A stretch of DNA of 64,000 nucleotides, taken from contig CALUPV010000002.1 of NCBI GenBank assembly GCA_944322745.1, forward strand, positions 248,001 through 312,000. Reading direction: 5' to 3'. Under the pieces are notes generated by a model that ran no database searches, was not told the origin of the DNA, and was given only the letters and a program-made list of their open reading frames with translations. Within the stretch, counting starts at the first letter, position 1. Every line of letters begins with the position of its first letter. A program made the translations under genes and the position numbers. Below are positions 18,100 to 26,807 of this stretch, piece by piece. The stretch is from Candidatus Gastranaerophilales bacterium. GTDB taxonomy: Bacteria; Cyanobacteriota; Vampirovibrionia; Gastranaerophilales; Gastranaerophilaceae.

Positions 18100-18963
18100 C
18101 TACTTCGTATGCAAGCTAATTAATTTAGCTAATGTTGATTTTAAATCTGCCCTTGATGAAATCATGTCTATTTGACCGTATTTCATTAAGTAATTAGCTG
18201 TTTGGAAATCTGCCGGAAGACTTTGTCTTATGGTTTGTTCTATAACTCGTCTCCCTGCAAAACCTATTCTTGCATCTTGTTCAGCTATAATTATATCACC
18301 GAGTGTTGCAAAACTTGCAGTAACTCCGCCAAAAGTAGGTTCTGTCAGTACTGTAATATATAATAAACCTGCTTCATTTAATCTTGCAACTGCACAACTG
18401 GTCTTAGCCATTTGCATTAAGCTTAGTATACTTTCTTGCATTCTGGCTCCACCTGATGCTGTTATTGCTATCATCGGGATTTTTCTTTTTAATGCTTCTT
18501 CCATTGCAAGAGTGACTTTCTCGCCAACTACGCTCCCCATAGAACCGCCCATAAATTCAAAATCCATAACTGCTGCGGCAACTTCATGCCCGTCTATTTT
18601 TCCTACTCCTGAAATTACGGCTTCGTTCATATTTGTTTTTGCTTTTGCTTGAGCAATTCTTTTTTTATATGTTTCTGTATCTGAAAACTCTAGTGGATCA
18701 GCAGTTGTTATGTTTCCAAAAAGTTCTTCAAAAGAACCTTCATCAAATAGTTGATTAATACGTGTTCTTGCATTTATTCTGAAATGATAACCGCATTTTG
18801 GACAAACATCTAAATTTTCTTCTACTTCTTTTCTTAGTAATTGTGCATTACAGTTATAACATTTGACCCAAAGTTTACCTATACTGTCATCTATTTGTGC
18901 ATCTTGGTTTCTTCTTGCTATTTGCATTTCTTTTCGTTGTTCGAACCAATCCTTTACTGTCAT
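18100..18963 (-). CDS. accD: Acetyl-CoA carboxylase carboxyltransferase beta AccD
   Basis: Beta half of the carboxyltransferase. 287 residues with the N-terminal four-cysteine zinc ribbon (CYNC then CPKCGYHF), a crotonase-fold core with MDFEFMGGSMGSVVGEKV, ASGGARMQES, LTEPTFGGVTASFA and GFAGRRVIEQTI. It has a strong Shine-Dalgarno CGGAGGAAG. It heads the accD-accA-prmA-kdsB-CDF run; 115 bases separate it from argS. Confidence 0.96.
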   Translation of the reverse strand: MTVKDWFEQRKEMQIARRNQDAQIDDSIGKLWVKCYNCNAQLLRKEVEENLDVCPKCGYHFRINARTRINQLFDEGSFEELFGNITTADPLEFSDTETYKKRIAQAKAKTNMNEAVISGVGKIDGHEVAAAVMDFEFMGGSMGSVVGEKVTLAMEEALKRKIPMIAITASGGARMQESILSLMQMAKTSCAVARLNEAGLLYITVLTEPTFGGVTASFATLGDIIIAEQDARIGFAGRRVIEQTIRQSLPADFQTANYLMKYGQIDMISSRADLKSTLAKLISLHTK

Positions 18964-19078
18964 AAAAGACTTCCTCCGCTAATCTACTGGCTCTTTTGAG
19001 CTATATGCTTTTTTTTATTATTATTATACAACAAATATTTGAATGAGTAATATTATACTATTGTTTATAAGTTAATTT

Positions 19079-20848
19079 TTACATTTTTTCAGGTGCATCA
19101 ACTGCAATTATGTTCATTGCTGATTTCAAAATTAATGTTACTGCTTTTACAATCGAAAGTCTCGCTATTAAAAGCTTTTCATCTTCGACAAGAACTTTCG
19201 TATATGAATAAAATTGATGAAAACTTGCGGCTAGTTCTTGTAAATATTTTGTTAATAAGTAAGGTGTTCTATTTCTTGCTGCAGTTTGGACTACTGTTTT
19301 ATATTCTTCCAGTTTCAAAATTAATTTTTTTGTTGTTTCAATTACTTTTTCATCTCCACTTTGCCATAAAATTTCAAAGTCTTTTGAGTTTAATTCATTG
19401 ATTTTGTTTTCTAAATCAGTAATCGTTGCATTTTCTTTTGTTTTGTTAATTATATCGAATTTCTCCTGAACAGCGTGTCTTAAAATTGAACAAGCTCTTG
19501 CGTGTGCATATTGAACATAAAATACAGGGTTTTCATCTGTTTTTGATTTGGCTAGTTCTACATCAAAATCAAGTGTAGTATCAATGCTTCTCATAATCAT
19601 CCAGTATCTTGTTGCATCAACTCCTACTTCATCTATTAATTCATCAAGAGTTATCATTTTAGTTCTTTTTCCCATTCTAACTTGTTCACCATTCATAACT
19701 AAGTTAACAAGCTGACCTAAAAGAACTTCCAATGAGTTTGGATTGTATCCTAATACCTCTATAGATGCACGCATTCTTGGAATATAACCGTGGTGATCTG
19801 CTCCCCATATATTTATTAATGTATTAAAGCCTCTTTGTAATTTGTTGTAATGATATGCTATATCTGCAGTTAAATATGTATATGCTCCATCTGATTTCTT
19901 TATTACTCTGTCTTGATCATCACCATATTTTGATGAAGCAAACCATAGTGCTCCGTCTTTTTCATATAACACACCTAAATCATTCAGTTTCTTTATGCAT
20001 TCTTCTACTTTTCCTGATTCATGCAGTGTTAATTCACTGAAATAATTGTCAAAATGTGTATGGAAATTTTCAAGTAATGCTTTTTGCATACTTAACATTT
20101 TTAATCTTGCATATTTACAAATATACTTTAATAATTCAGTATCGAATTCACCATTATATTTGTTTTTAATTTCTTCTGCTTTTTCTTTTTCTTCTTTTAA
20201 AAATTCTTTAGCTACAGGTATAAGATATTCACCTGTATAGAAATTTTTTGCTTCTTCCTCATCTGTCGGAAAGTCTATATTTATATTTAATTCTTTTAAA
20301 ATTCTGATGTATAAGGATTTTCCAAGTTTTTGAATTTGACTTCCTGCATCATTTATATAAAATTCCTGATATACATCATATCCTGAGTATTTCATTACAT
20401 TTGCAAGTGTACTGCCCATTGCAGCCCATCTTCCGTGTCCTATATGAAATGGACCTGTAGGATTTGCACTTACATATTCAAGTATTACTTTTGAATTATT
20501 GCCAATATTATTTTTCGCAAAATCAAGTTTCTTTTCCAAAATTTCTGCAAGAATACTGTTTAACATATCGCTATGTAGTTTAAAGTTTATAAAACCAGCT
20601 GTTACATTTATATCAAAGTTTGTCTTTTCTATATTATCGGCAATTATTTCTGCTATTTTTGCAGGTGGAAGTTTTGCATACTTTGAAAGTGATGAGACAT
20701 TAACTGCAAAATCACCAAACTGAATATTTTTTGGAACTTCTGATTGCAAAGAAAATTCATCATCTTGTCCCATTTGTCCAAGACTTTTATTCTTAACCAG
20801 CTCTCTAATTGAAGCGTTAACTTTTTCCAAAAAATATTCTTTTAACAT
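19079..20848 (-). CDS. argS: Arginyl-tRNA synthetase ArgS
   Basis: Class I synthetase charging tRNA-Arg. 589 residues: N-terminal Arg-tRNA synthetase domain, catalytic domain with VSANPTGPFHIGHGRWA (HIGH motif), ADIAYHYNK, WGADHHGYIPRM, and RMGKRTKM in the KMSKS place, then a helical anticodon-binding DALR domain. A missing canonical KMSKS is common in ArgS. The ATG at 20848 has only a weak Shine-Dalgarno (AAGAAAG). Confidence 0.96.
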   Translation of the reverse strand: MLKEYFLEKVNASIRELVKNKSLGQMGQDDEFSLQSEVPKNIQFGDFAVNVSSLSKYAKLPPAKIAEIIADNIEKTNFDINVTAGFINFKLHSDMLNSILAEILEKKLDFAKNNIGNNSKVILEYVSANPTGPFHIGHGRWAAMGSTLANVMKYSGYDVYQEFYINDAGSQIQKLGKSLYIRILKELNINIDFPTDEEEAKNFYTGEYLIPVAKEFLKEEKEKAEEIKNKYNGEFDTELLKYICKYARLKMLSMQKALLENFHTHFDNYFSELTLHESGKVEECIKKLNDLGVLYEKDGALWFASSKYGDDQDRVIKKSDGAYTYLTADIAYHYNKLQRGFNTLINIWGADHHGYIPRMRASIEVLGYNPNSLEVLLGQLVNLVMNGEQVRMGKRTKMITLDELIDEVGVDATRYWMIMRSIDTTLDFDVELAKSKTDENPVFYVQYAHARACSILRHAVQEKFDIINKTKENATITDLENKINELNSKDFEILWQSGDEKVIETTKKLILKLEEYKTVVQTAARNRTPYLLTKYLQELAASFHQFYSYTKVLVEDEKLLIARLSIVKAVTLILKSAMNIIAVDAPEKM

Positions 20849-20928
20849 AATTTTGCTTTCTTAATGTCTGTACATTTATAAACTATAGCAAAAAAATGCA
20901 AAAGAAATAGAATTTTATAATAAAATAT

Positions 20929-21072
20929 TTATTCTTCTTTTTTATCTTTTAATTTTTTTTTAATACATAGGTCATAAATATCTATACTGTTATTAAACTT
21001 ATCTAAACTTCTTAAAAGTTTTCTAAGCTTTTTAATTGTACCGTCACTTGATAATGTAGTTTTAGTTTCCAT
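20929..21072 (-). CDS. Tiny hypothetical protein, paralogue of 21192
   Basis: 47 codons plus stop. The ATG at 21072 is preceded by GAGGA. The protein is lysine-rich; its middle reads LLRSLDKFNNSIDIYDLCIKK, which lines up with the small gene upstream (LDNIDNISSTVDIYKVII). It probably forms two short helices. No signal peptide or motif. Evidence for coding is the Shine-Dalgarno sequence and the similarity of the two products; function unknown. Confidence 0.5.
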   Translation of the reverse strand: METKTTLSSDGTIKKLRKLLRSLDKFNNSIDIYDLCIKKKLKDKKEE

Positions 21073-21191
21073 ATGTCCTCGAAATAAATAGAAAAAGCAT
21101 GCAAAAATAAAATACTTACCTTTTAGTATGTTATTCCACTTTTTATTTATAAATAAACTACATTACTTTACATTATTAATTTATATTTTAG

Positions 21192-21338
21192 TTATACGGC
21201 AGCAAGTGTGAGTTGCTCGTCAATAATAACTTTGTAAATATCAACAGTTGAACTGATATTATCAATATTATCAATATTATCAAGAAGTTTTTTTATTTCT
21301 ATGTCGAAATTCTGTGAGTTTAATAATTCATTACCCAT
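21192..21338 (-). CDS. Tiny hypothetical protein with DNI repeats
   Basis: 48 codons plus stop, ATG at 21338 with GGAGAAG upstream. The protein holds a short tandem LDNIDNIDNI made by a 9-base DNA repeat (about 21255-21285), then STVDIYKVIIDEQL resembling the 20929 product. It lies in an otherwise empty 590-base gap between argS and a methyltransferase gene. Function unknown; expression would need transcript or peptide evidence. Confidence 0.5.
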   Translation of the reverse strand: MGNELLNSQNFDIEIKKLLDNIDNIDNISSTVDIYKVIIDEQLTLAAV

Positions 21339-21435
21339 TATTTTTCTTCTCCAAAAACTAACTTATTTGTTATCGACAAAAAAAAATAAAACTTTAATAT
21401 TTTATAAAAGAGTTTACATATTATTACAATTGATT

Positions 21436-22197
21436 TTATAATTTAAAAAGTTCATACATTATAATTGAGGCACATACTGATAAATTCAGTGATTCTACAT
21501 TATTTTTCATCTTTAGTATTATATTTTTGTCAGCAATTTTGATAAGTTCGGATGATAAACCATTAGCTTCAGAACCAAACATAATAATGTATTTTTTTAG
21601 ATTTTTGCATTCTTCAATAGAATTTGTATTCTTTTCATATAATGCTGTTGAAATTTTCTCGAAATCTTTGAAATTGCTTTTGATTTCTTCTGTATCTTTT
21701 AGTTCTATTATAGGAATTCTAAAAAAATTACCTGCTGTTGAACGTATTACTTTGGGTGAATACATATCAACACAATTTTTATATAATATTATTCCATCTA
21801 TGCCGAAAGCTGATGCACTTCTTATAATTGTTCCTAAGTTACCAGGGTCACTTATTGAATCTAAAAGTATCAATTTATTTTTTTTTATAAAATCGTTTAT
21901 TTTATATTCTTTTTTCTTTGCAACTGCAAGAATTTCACAAGTCGAACTTGTTGTAGAAATTTTTTTCATTATTGATTCATCAATAATTTTTACAGTATAT
22001 TTTTCTGTTTCAAAATCTTTTAGCGCATATATTTCTTCTATATCAATATTATTTTCTATTAATTCTTCAATAGCTTTAATACCTTCAACAATAAAAAGAC
22101 CAAATTCATCTCTATATTTTTTTTGATGAAGTTTTACAATTTCTTTTATTTTATTTTTTGGAATGGCATTTATAGAAGACATGCATTTGCCTGCCAT
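21436..22197 (-). CDS. TrmH/SpoU-family RNA 2'-O-ribose methyltransferase
   Basis: SAM-dependent RNA methyltransferase of the SPOUT class. About 253 residues. An N-terminal RNA-binding substrate domain (LFIVEGIKAIEEL) precedes the knotted catalytic domain with motif 1 SDPGNLGTIIRSASAFGID, motif 2 IIMFGSEANGLSSELI and motif 3 LNLSVCASIIMYELF. The target (rRNA or tRNA position) cannot be told. The start may be 22197 or 22182; either overlaps the 3' end of the peptidase gene, indicating coupling. Confidence 0.9.
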   Translation of the reverse strand: MAGKCMSSINAIPKNKIKEIVKLHQKKYRDEFGLFIVEGIKAIEELIENNIDIEEIYALKDFETEKYTVKIIDESIMKKISTTSSTCEILAVAKKKEYKINDFIKKNKLILLDSISDPGNLGTIIRSASAFGIDGIILYKNCVDMYSPKVIRSTAGNFFRIPIIELKDTEEIKSNFKDFEKISTALYEKNTNSIEECKNLKKYIIMFGSEANGLSSELIKIADKNIILKMKNNVESLNLSVCASIIMYELFKL

Positions 22198-23825
22198 TTC
22201 ATATAGTAATATTTTTCATAATCGTTCATTGAAGAAAAATCAACTAGTTTAATCTCAAATGGAAAATGTGAAAAAGAATTCATTGTAATTTTATCTTCTT
22301 CATATTTCGCATATACTGTATTTTCTAACCTTATGCCTCCCCAACCTTCTTTGTATACACCTGGCTCTATTGAAAATACAGTATTTTCTATTATCTTGGT
22401 TTTTGCAGCATCAGATGATGAAACTCTCGGAGGTATTTCGTGTACACCGATTCCTACACCATGCCCGGTTCCGTGTGCAAATGCATAATCTTCTGTTATT
22501 GATTTTTCTATTGTTTCTCTTGCTATTTTATCTATATTATAATAAGCGGACTTTTTATTGTATTTATTATAACAAGCGTTTAAAAAGGCTTTAAGAACTG
22601 CAGTATATGCTGCTTTTTGTTCTGAATTTGGCGTACCTTTTATAAAAGTTCTTGTTGTATCTGTCGCAAGACCACCTTCATAGTATCCGCCATAATCTAT
22701 TAACAATAAGTCACCATCATTAACCATTTTTTCTTTTGATGGTGTTGAGTAGTGGATTATAGATGTGTTTGATCCCGCTGCTACTATTGGTTTAAAACTT
22801 AGCGATAATGCTCCATTTTCTTTCATTGATTTTATAAGTGCTTCATAATAGTCATATTCAGAGTATATTTCTTCTGAATTTAACATATCACATACAATTT
22901 TTAATGCTTTATCTGCTCTTTCAAAACAGTGTTTCAAATGGGCAATTTCATTTTCATTTTTTACGGTTTTATATAATTTGAAATAGCTTGGCAATATTTT
23001 ATTTGATTGGTTTAGCAATTTATAATCATAAATTGTTAATTGTTCTTCATCTATAAATAATTCTGTTTTTTCTAAATTTTTTAGTACTGCTTCATATTCA
23101 GATAAAGTCTTTACTTCAAAATATTCCCCAATATATGGGAGTGTGCAGTTTGTAAAAATAATTGCTTTATTTTCATTTATGATTGCTTTCGCTGGGAATA
23201 TTGCACTGTATTCAAAATCATATGAACGTAAATTTGTTAGATAAGCAATATCTTCAAGTGATGTTACTAAAATATTAAAATTACTACCTAAATATTCTTT
23301 TATTTTTGTATATTTCTCATCCGGAGTTATACCTGCAATTTCTGTATCAATTTTGAAAATATTGTAGTTTGTTTCTTTTATTGAGTCTTTTTTATATTCC
23401 ATTACAGGATCATTATTTAACAGTTTGATTGTTGAATTTTTTTGTTGCAGTTTTTTTGTTAAATTATCAAAGAATTTTTTTGATGTTTTTGTAGAAATAA
23501 TACCTAATTTGAAGTATGAAGGAACAATTTCAGTTAATGCATTTAAAAATGACTGTGAAAGAGGCATTTTTACGACCTCTATATATTCGTGATTAACTTG
23601 ATTGTCTGCTTGTTCATGATATCTTGTATCGACAAATAAATATATCTTATCTTGTGTAAATAAAACATCGCCGGTTGAACCTGTAAATTCTGTAAGATGA
23701 TATCTTGAATTCAATTCTAATAAATTATACTCAACAAGAAATTCATTTGTCGAGTTAACAACTAATCCGTCGATATCATTTTTTGACAGGAAATTTTTTA
23801 AATATTCTATTAATTTTATATCCAT
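22170..23825 (-). CDS. Xaa-Pro aminopeptidase (M24B), PepP-like
   Basis: Cytosolic metallopeptidase that removes an N-terminal residue before proline. 551 residues, the long three-domain form: two creatinase-type N-terminal domains and a C-terminal pita-bread domain. The five metal ligands are visible: two Asp in LLIDYGGYYEGGLATDTTRTF (in parts), His in AHGTGHGVGIGVHE, Glu in FSIEPGVY and Glu in GGIRLENT. Its start overlaps the end of the parvulin gene by one base, placing it in the parvulin-pepP-trmH operon. Confidence 0.93.
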   Translation of the reverse strand: MDIKLIEYLKNFLSKNDIDGLVVNSTNEFLVEYNLLELNSRYHLTEFTGSTGDVLFTQDKIYLFVDTRYHEQADNQVNHEYIEVVKMPLSQSFLNALTEIVPSYFKLGIISTKTSKKFFDNLTKKLQQKNSTIKLLNNDPVMEYKKDSIKETNYNIFKIDTEIAGITPDEKYTKIKEYLGSNFNILVTSLEDIAYLTNLRSYDFEYSAIFPAKAIINENKAIIFTNCTLPYIGEYFEVKTLSEYEAVLKNLEKTELFIDEEQLTIYDYKLLNQSNKILPSYFKLYKTVKNENEIAHLKHCFERADKALKIVCDMLNSEEIYSEYDYYEALIKSMKENGALSLSFKPIVAAGSNTSIIHYSTPSKEKMVNDGDLLLIDYGGYYEGGLATDTTRTFIKGTPNSEQKAAYTAVLKAFLNACYNKYNKKSAYYNIDKIARETIEKSITEDYAFAHGTGHGVGIGVHEIPPRVSSSDAAKTKIIENTVFSIEPGVYKEGWGGIRLENTVYAKYEEDKITMNSFSHFPFEIKLVDFSSMNDYEKYYYMKWQANACLL

Positions 23826-24109
23826 TAGTCTTTTTTATCTGTTAAGTATATTAAGTGATAACCGAATTGAGTTTTAATTGGGTTTGAAACATCGCCTACA
23901 TTCATAGAAAAAGCCGCTTCTTCAAATTCTTTAACCATCTGACCTTTTGTAAAATATCCCAAGTCTCCGCCATTTTGACCAGAGGGACATAACGAAACTT
24001 CTTTGGCTACTTGTGCAAAATCTTTCCCATTATCAATTTCTTCTTTAATTTTTAATGCTTCTTCTTCTGTTTTGACGAGTAAGTGACTCGCTTTTACAAA
24101 TGTTGTCAT
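23825..24109 (-). CDS. Small cytosolic parvulin (PpiC-type prolyl isomerase)
   Basis: 94 residues comprising one rotamase domain and nothing else. Family signature: ASHLLVKTEEEA at the start, FAQVAKEVSLCPSG, GGDLGYFTKGQMVKEFE and the end TQFGYHLIYL. No signal peptide, so it acts in the cytosol, unlike SurA/PrsA. Shine-Dalgarno TAGGAGAT before the ATG. Pairing with a proline-specific aminopeptidase is suggestive of a shared peptide/proline theme. Confidence 0.94.
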   Translation of the reverse strand: MTTFVKASHLLVKTEEEALKIKEEIDNGKDFAQVAKEVSLCPSGQNGGDLGYFTKGQMVKEFEEAAFSMNVGDVSNPIKTQFGYHLIYLTDKKD

Positions 24110-24217
24110 ATTATCTCCTATCTTAAAATTTAATTTTTATAAATTTTACTATTTTTATGAAGTATAACATGTACTTATTTTTTCAGCAAAAAAAATATTT
24201 ATGTGAATTATATAGTT

Positions 24218-25126
24218 ATGAATGTAACACAATTAATATCTGCCATTTCTTCTGCAAAGTGTTTGAGAAAAAACCTGTCTTCTCAGATAAATCCGAATAT
24301 TAGTATTCCAAATTCGCCAAATGATAGTTTTGAGATGAGTCTTTCTGCAAAACGCAATTTGCAGGCAAAAAAAATATTATCTCGTACAAAAAAGTTTGAT
24401 ATAGATTCATATAATTTCCTTTCCAAGTCCGAAAGGACAGTTTTAATGGCTACAAGCCTGCATGTACAAGATGCGGCAAAGCAATCAGTTAAAATGGGAC
24501 TTGCTGTAAAAAAACATTTGGATGAAAGATTTGGTGATGGTAATTATGTTTTTGTTAGTATAGGGACTTCACCTGCAGGTATTGGACGTGTTCTCGAATT
24601 TATGGGAGTAGAGACAAAATATATACCTATATCTGGTCTTAGTTTCTGTTCTCAAAATGATTATTATAAAAAGTTTGTTCCTCTATTCCCAAAGTATATT
24701 GACTTTCTTGATAATCAAGGAATTTCAAAAGAAAAGATAGAAGCTTCAGGAAAGACATATTTATTTTTTGATTATACCCGTTCAGGCAGGTCATTAAAAT
24801 TATTTCAAAAAATTATGCGTGAATATTTTGGTATAGATTGCAAAAATATAAAATATAAAAGTTTTGATTATGAGTGTTATTCTGCTTCTGCAAAAAAAAT
24901 TGATCCTGAAAAATATGCAGTTGATTATATAGATTTTTATGTTAATAAGGAACACATTGCAGAATTTGCTGGAGTTGATCATCTTCCGTTATGGGAATTG
25001 GATAAGATTGAACGTTGCAAAACTTTTGAATCGGAAAACTCTAAAAGATTTAATTTCTTGATTATTGATATGTTGAAAAGAAAAAAGTTATTAAAATATA
25101 ATCCGAAAAATAAAAACACTTTATAG
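24218..25126 (+). CDS. PRTase-like protein, unknown
   Basis: About 302 residues. The N-terminal ~40 residues are low-complexity (Asn, Ser, Pro). The middle has FVSIGTSPAGIGRVLEFMG and then TYLFFDYTRSGRSLKLF, which resembles the phosphoribosyltransferase PRPP loop (hydrophobic strand, acidic residue, then SGRS). The usual second acidic residue is absent, so catalysis is uncertain. I prefer the ATG at 24218 over an in-frame GTG at 24203; neither has a clear Shine-Dalgarno. Divergent from the parvulin gene and followed by a membrane glycosyltransferase-like gene. Confidence 0.6.
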   Translation: MNVTQLISAISSAKCLRKNLSSQINPNISIPNSPNDSFEMSLSAKRNLQAKKILSRTKKFDIDSYNFLSKSERTVLMATSLHVQDAAKQSVKMGLAVKKHLDERFGDGNYVFVSIGTSPAGIGRVLEFMGVETKYIPISGLSFCSQNDYYKKFVPLFPKYIDFLDNQGISKEKIEASGKTYLFFDYTRSGRSLKLFQKIMREYFGIDCKNIKYKSFDYECYSASAKKIDPEKYAVDYIDFYVNKEHIAEFAGVDHLPLWELDKIERCKTFESENSKRFNFLIIDMLKRKKLLKYNPKNKNTL

Positions 25127-25177
25127 TATTATACTATAATAATCGAATGCTATGGTTAAACGTAAACAGGTATTTTT

Positions 25178-26782
25178 ATGTCGAAGTCTGTAAATTATAT
25201 CTTTTTTTCTTTATTAGTAATTTTTTGCCTCGTTTTTACATTCCTATACTTAAAAAATGAAAGTCCGATATATGCTTGTGATTTGTTTGATCAAAATCTC
25301 TTTTATTATGATTTCGGTAATTTGCTTTTAAATAATCCACAAGAATTTTTTAAAGAATTTTTTTATTCAATATATTCCTTAAACAGAAATCCATTTCTAA
25401 ATGTATTCTTATTACCTTTCTTTTTTATTTTTAGAGAAAGCAGATTTGGTTATATTTTGGCTGTTGAGATTATGTTTATGCTTCCAGCTATGTATTTGAT
25501 TTTGAACTTGGTAAAAAAGTACTTTATATATGAATCTTTAGTTAGTAGTAAATTATATATGTTTTTATTATATTCATCTATTTTCCTTTTTCCTATGATA
25601 TGGGTGTCTGTTTTATCAGGGATACCTGATATCTGCGGTATTGTTTTTATTTTATTTTCTTTTCATTTGTATTTTTTATATAAATTTGATAATAAGATTT
25701 CATTTAAAGTTATTATTCTATTGGCAATTTTATTATATTTATCTTTTTTGGTAAGAAGGTGGTATTCCGTTGTAATTTTAAGTTTTCTTTTGTCTATATT
25801 TATTGAAAATGTAATTAATTCAATTATTAATTTTGATAATATTAAATCTTTTTTGAAAAAGAATTTAATGACTATATTGAATATATTAATAATTTCAATG
25901 ATAGTTACAGTCTTGGCTTGTATTTTTCAAAGGGATTATGTATGTTCAATATTTAGTAAAGAAATAGCTGAGCGAGCTGTGTATTCTTTAAATTATAACC
26001 AAATTCCTTTTTTGACATATCAAAGTTTGGGATATTTTTGCATTATCTTTTCTGTTTTGGGTATTATTTTTAATATAAAAAATTCAAAAGCAAGGTTTAT
26101 TATATTTAATTTAGGAATATATGTTTTTTTATTTCTTGTTGTTATGAATAATCAGTTATTATGGATTAATCATTATTTATATATTGCATTTTGTACTGTA
26201 ATATTTTATATTTTGGGGTTATCATTTATTTTAAAGATTATTCCCAACAGTATTATAAGAAATATAGTAATTGTTCTTTTTATAATTTTTAATTTTGTAA
26301 ATTTTCTTACATTTTATTCATTTGAAAAACCTCGTTTTCTGGAAAAAATATTGCCTACAAATCAATATTATCCTGTTAAGAATCCAAATTTTGAAAAAAT
26401 TTCAAAGTTATTAAAGTATTTTGAATTTCAATATTCAAAAAATAAAGATATAAAAGTTGTACAATACGGATTAAATAAATCATCCGGATATTATCAATTT
26501 AGGAGTATTTCACCCAAAAGCGATTTTGCCAGAAATAATGTACTTCCTGAAATTGTTTTTGATTCAGATATAACATACTTAAATCAAGATACAGATTATA
26601 TTATTTTATTATCCCCTTTAGGTCTTTTCTCTGATAAAAAGTATAGTACAAAACTTATTGAATTATCTAATCAGCTTTTGAATAATTACGGTATCGGAAA
26701 GAATTATGAGTTAATAAAAGATATGGAGTTAGATGGGGAACAACCTGCAAATTTAAAATTGTATAAAAAAATTAAAGACTAA
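25178..26782 (+). CDS. Multi-spanning GT-C-like membrane protein
   Basis: 534 residues with about ten to twelve membrane helices filling residues 5-400, then a soluble C-terminal ~130 residues. An acidic motif in the first outer loop (ACDLFDQNLFYYD) is where GT-C enzymes using polyprenyl-phosphate sugars keep their catalytic aspartate, and VRRWY follows later. This is consistent with a lipid-linked-sugar glycosyltransferase decorating LPS or protein. No exact family is recognised. It lies 25 bases before miaB, which has its own promoter. Confidence 0.65.
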   Translation: MSKSVNYIFFSLLVIFCLVFTFLYLKNESPIYACDLFDQNLFYYDFGNLLLNNPQEFFKEFFYSIYSLNRNPFLNVFLLPFFFIFRESRFGYILAVEIMFMLPAMYLILNLVKKYFIYESLVSSKLYMFLLYSSIFLFPMIWVSVLSGIPDICGIVFILFSFHLYFLYKFDNKISFKVIILLAILLYLSFLVRRWYSVVILSFLLSIFIENVINSIINFDNIKSFLKKNLMTILNILIISMIVTVLACIFQRDYVCSIFSKEIAERAVYSLNYNQIPFLTYQSLGYFCIIFSVLGIIFNIKNSKARFIIFNLGIYVFLFLVVMNNQLLWINHYLYIAFCTVIFYILGLSFILKIIPNSIIRNIVIVLFIIFNFVNFLTFYSFEKPRFLEKILPTNQYYPVKNPNFEKISKLLKYFEFQYSKNKDIKVVQYGLNKSSGYYQFRSISPKSDFARNNVLPEIVFDSDITYLNQDTDYIILLSPLGLFSDKKYSTKLIELSNQLLNNYGIGKNYELIKDMELDGEQPANLKLYKKIKD

Positions 26783-26794
26783 CTCTTTTTTATG

Positions 26795-26800
26795 TATAAT
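26795..26800 (+). promoter_or_regulatory. -10 element of miaB, apparently leaderless
   Basis: TATAAT ending 7 bases before the miaB ATG (26808), with a weak TTAAAG 17 bases upstream. No Shine-Dalgarno sequence precedes the ATG. Confidence 0.55.
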
Positions 26801-26807
26801 TGTTTCT

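Noticed and set aside
20849-20928. Possible T-box or leader RNA upstream of argS
   Set aside because: No specifier loop, T-box sequence or terminator/antiterminator pair is visible.
21527-22126. Plus-strand open frame of 199 codons
   Set aside because: Fully antisense to the TrmH-type gene, which has all three SPOUT motifs; the product is a low-complexity shadow.
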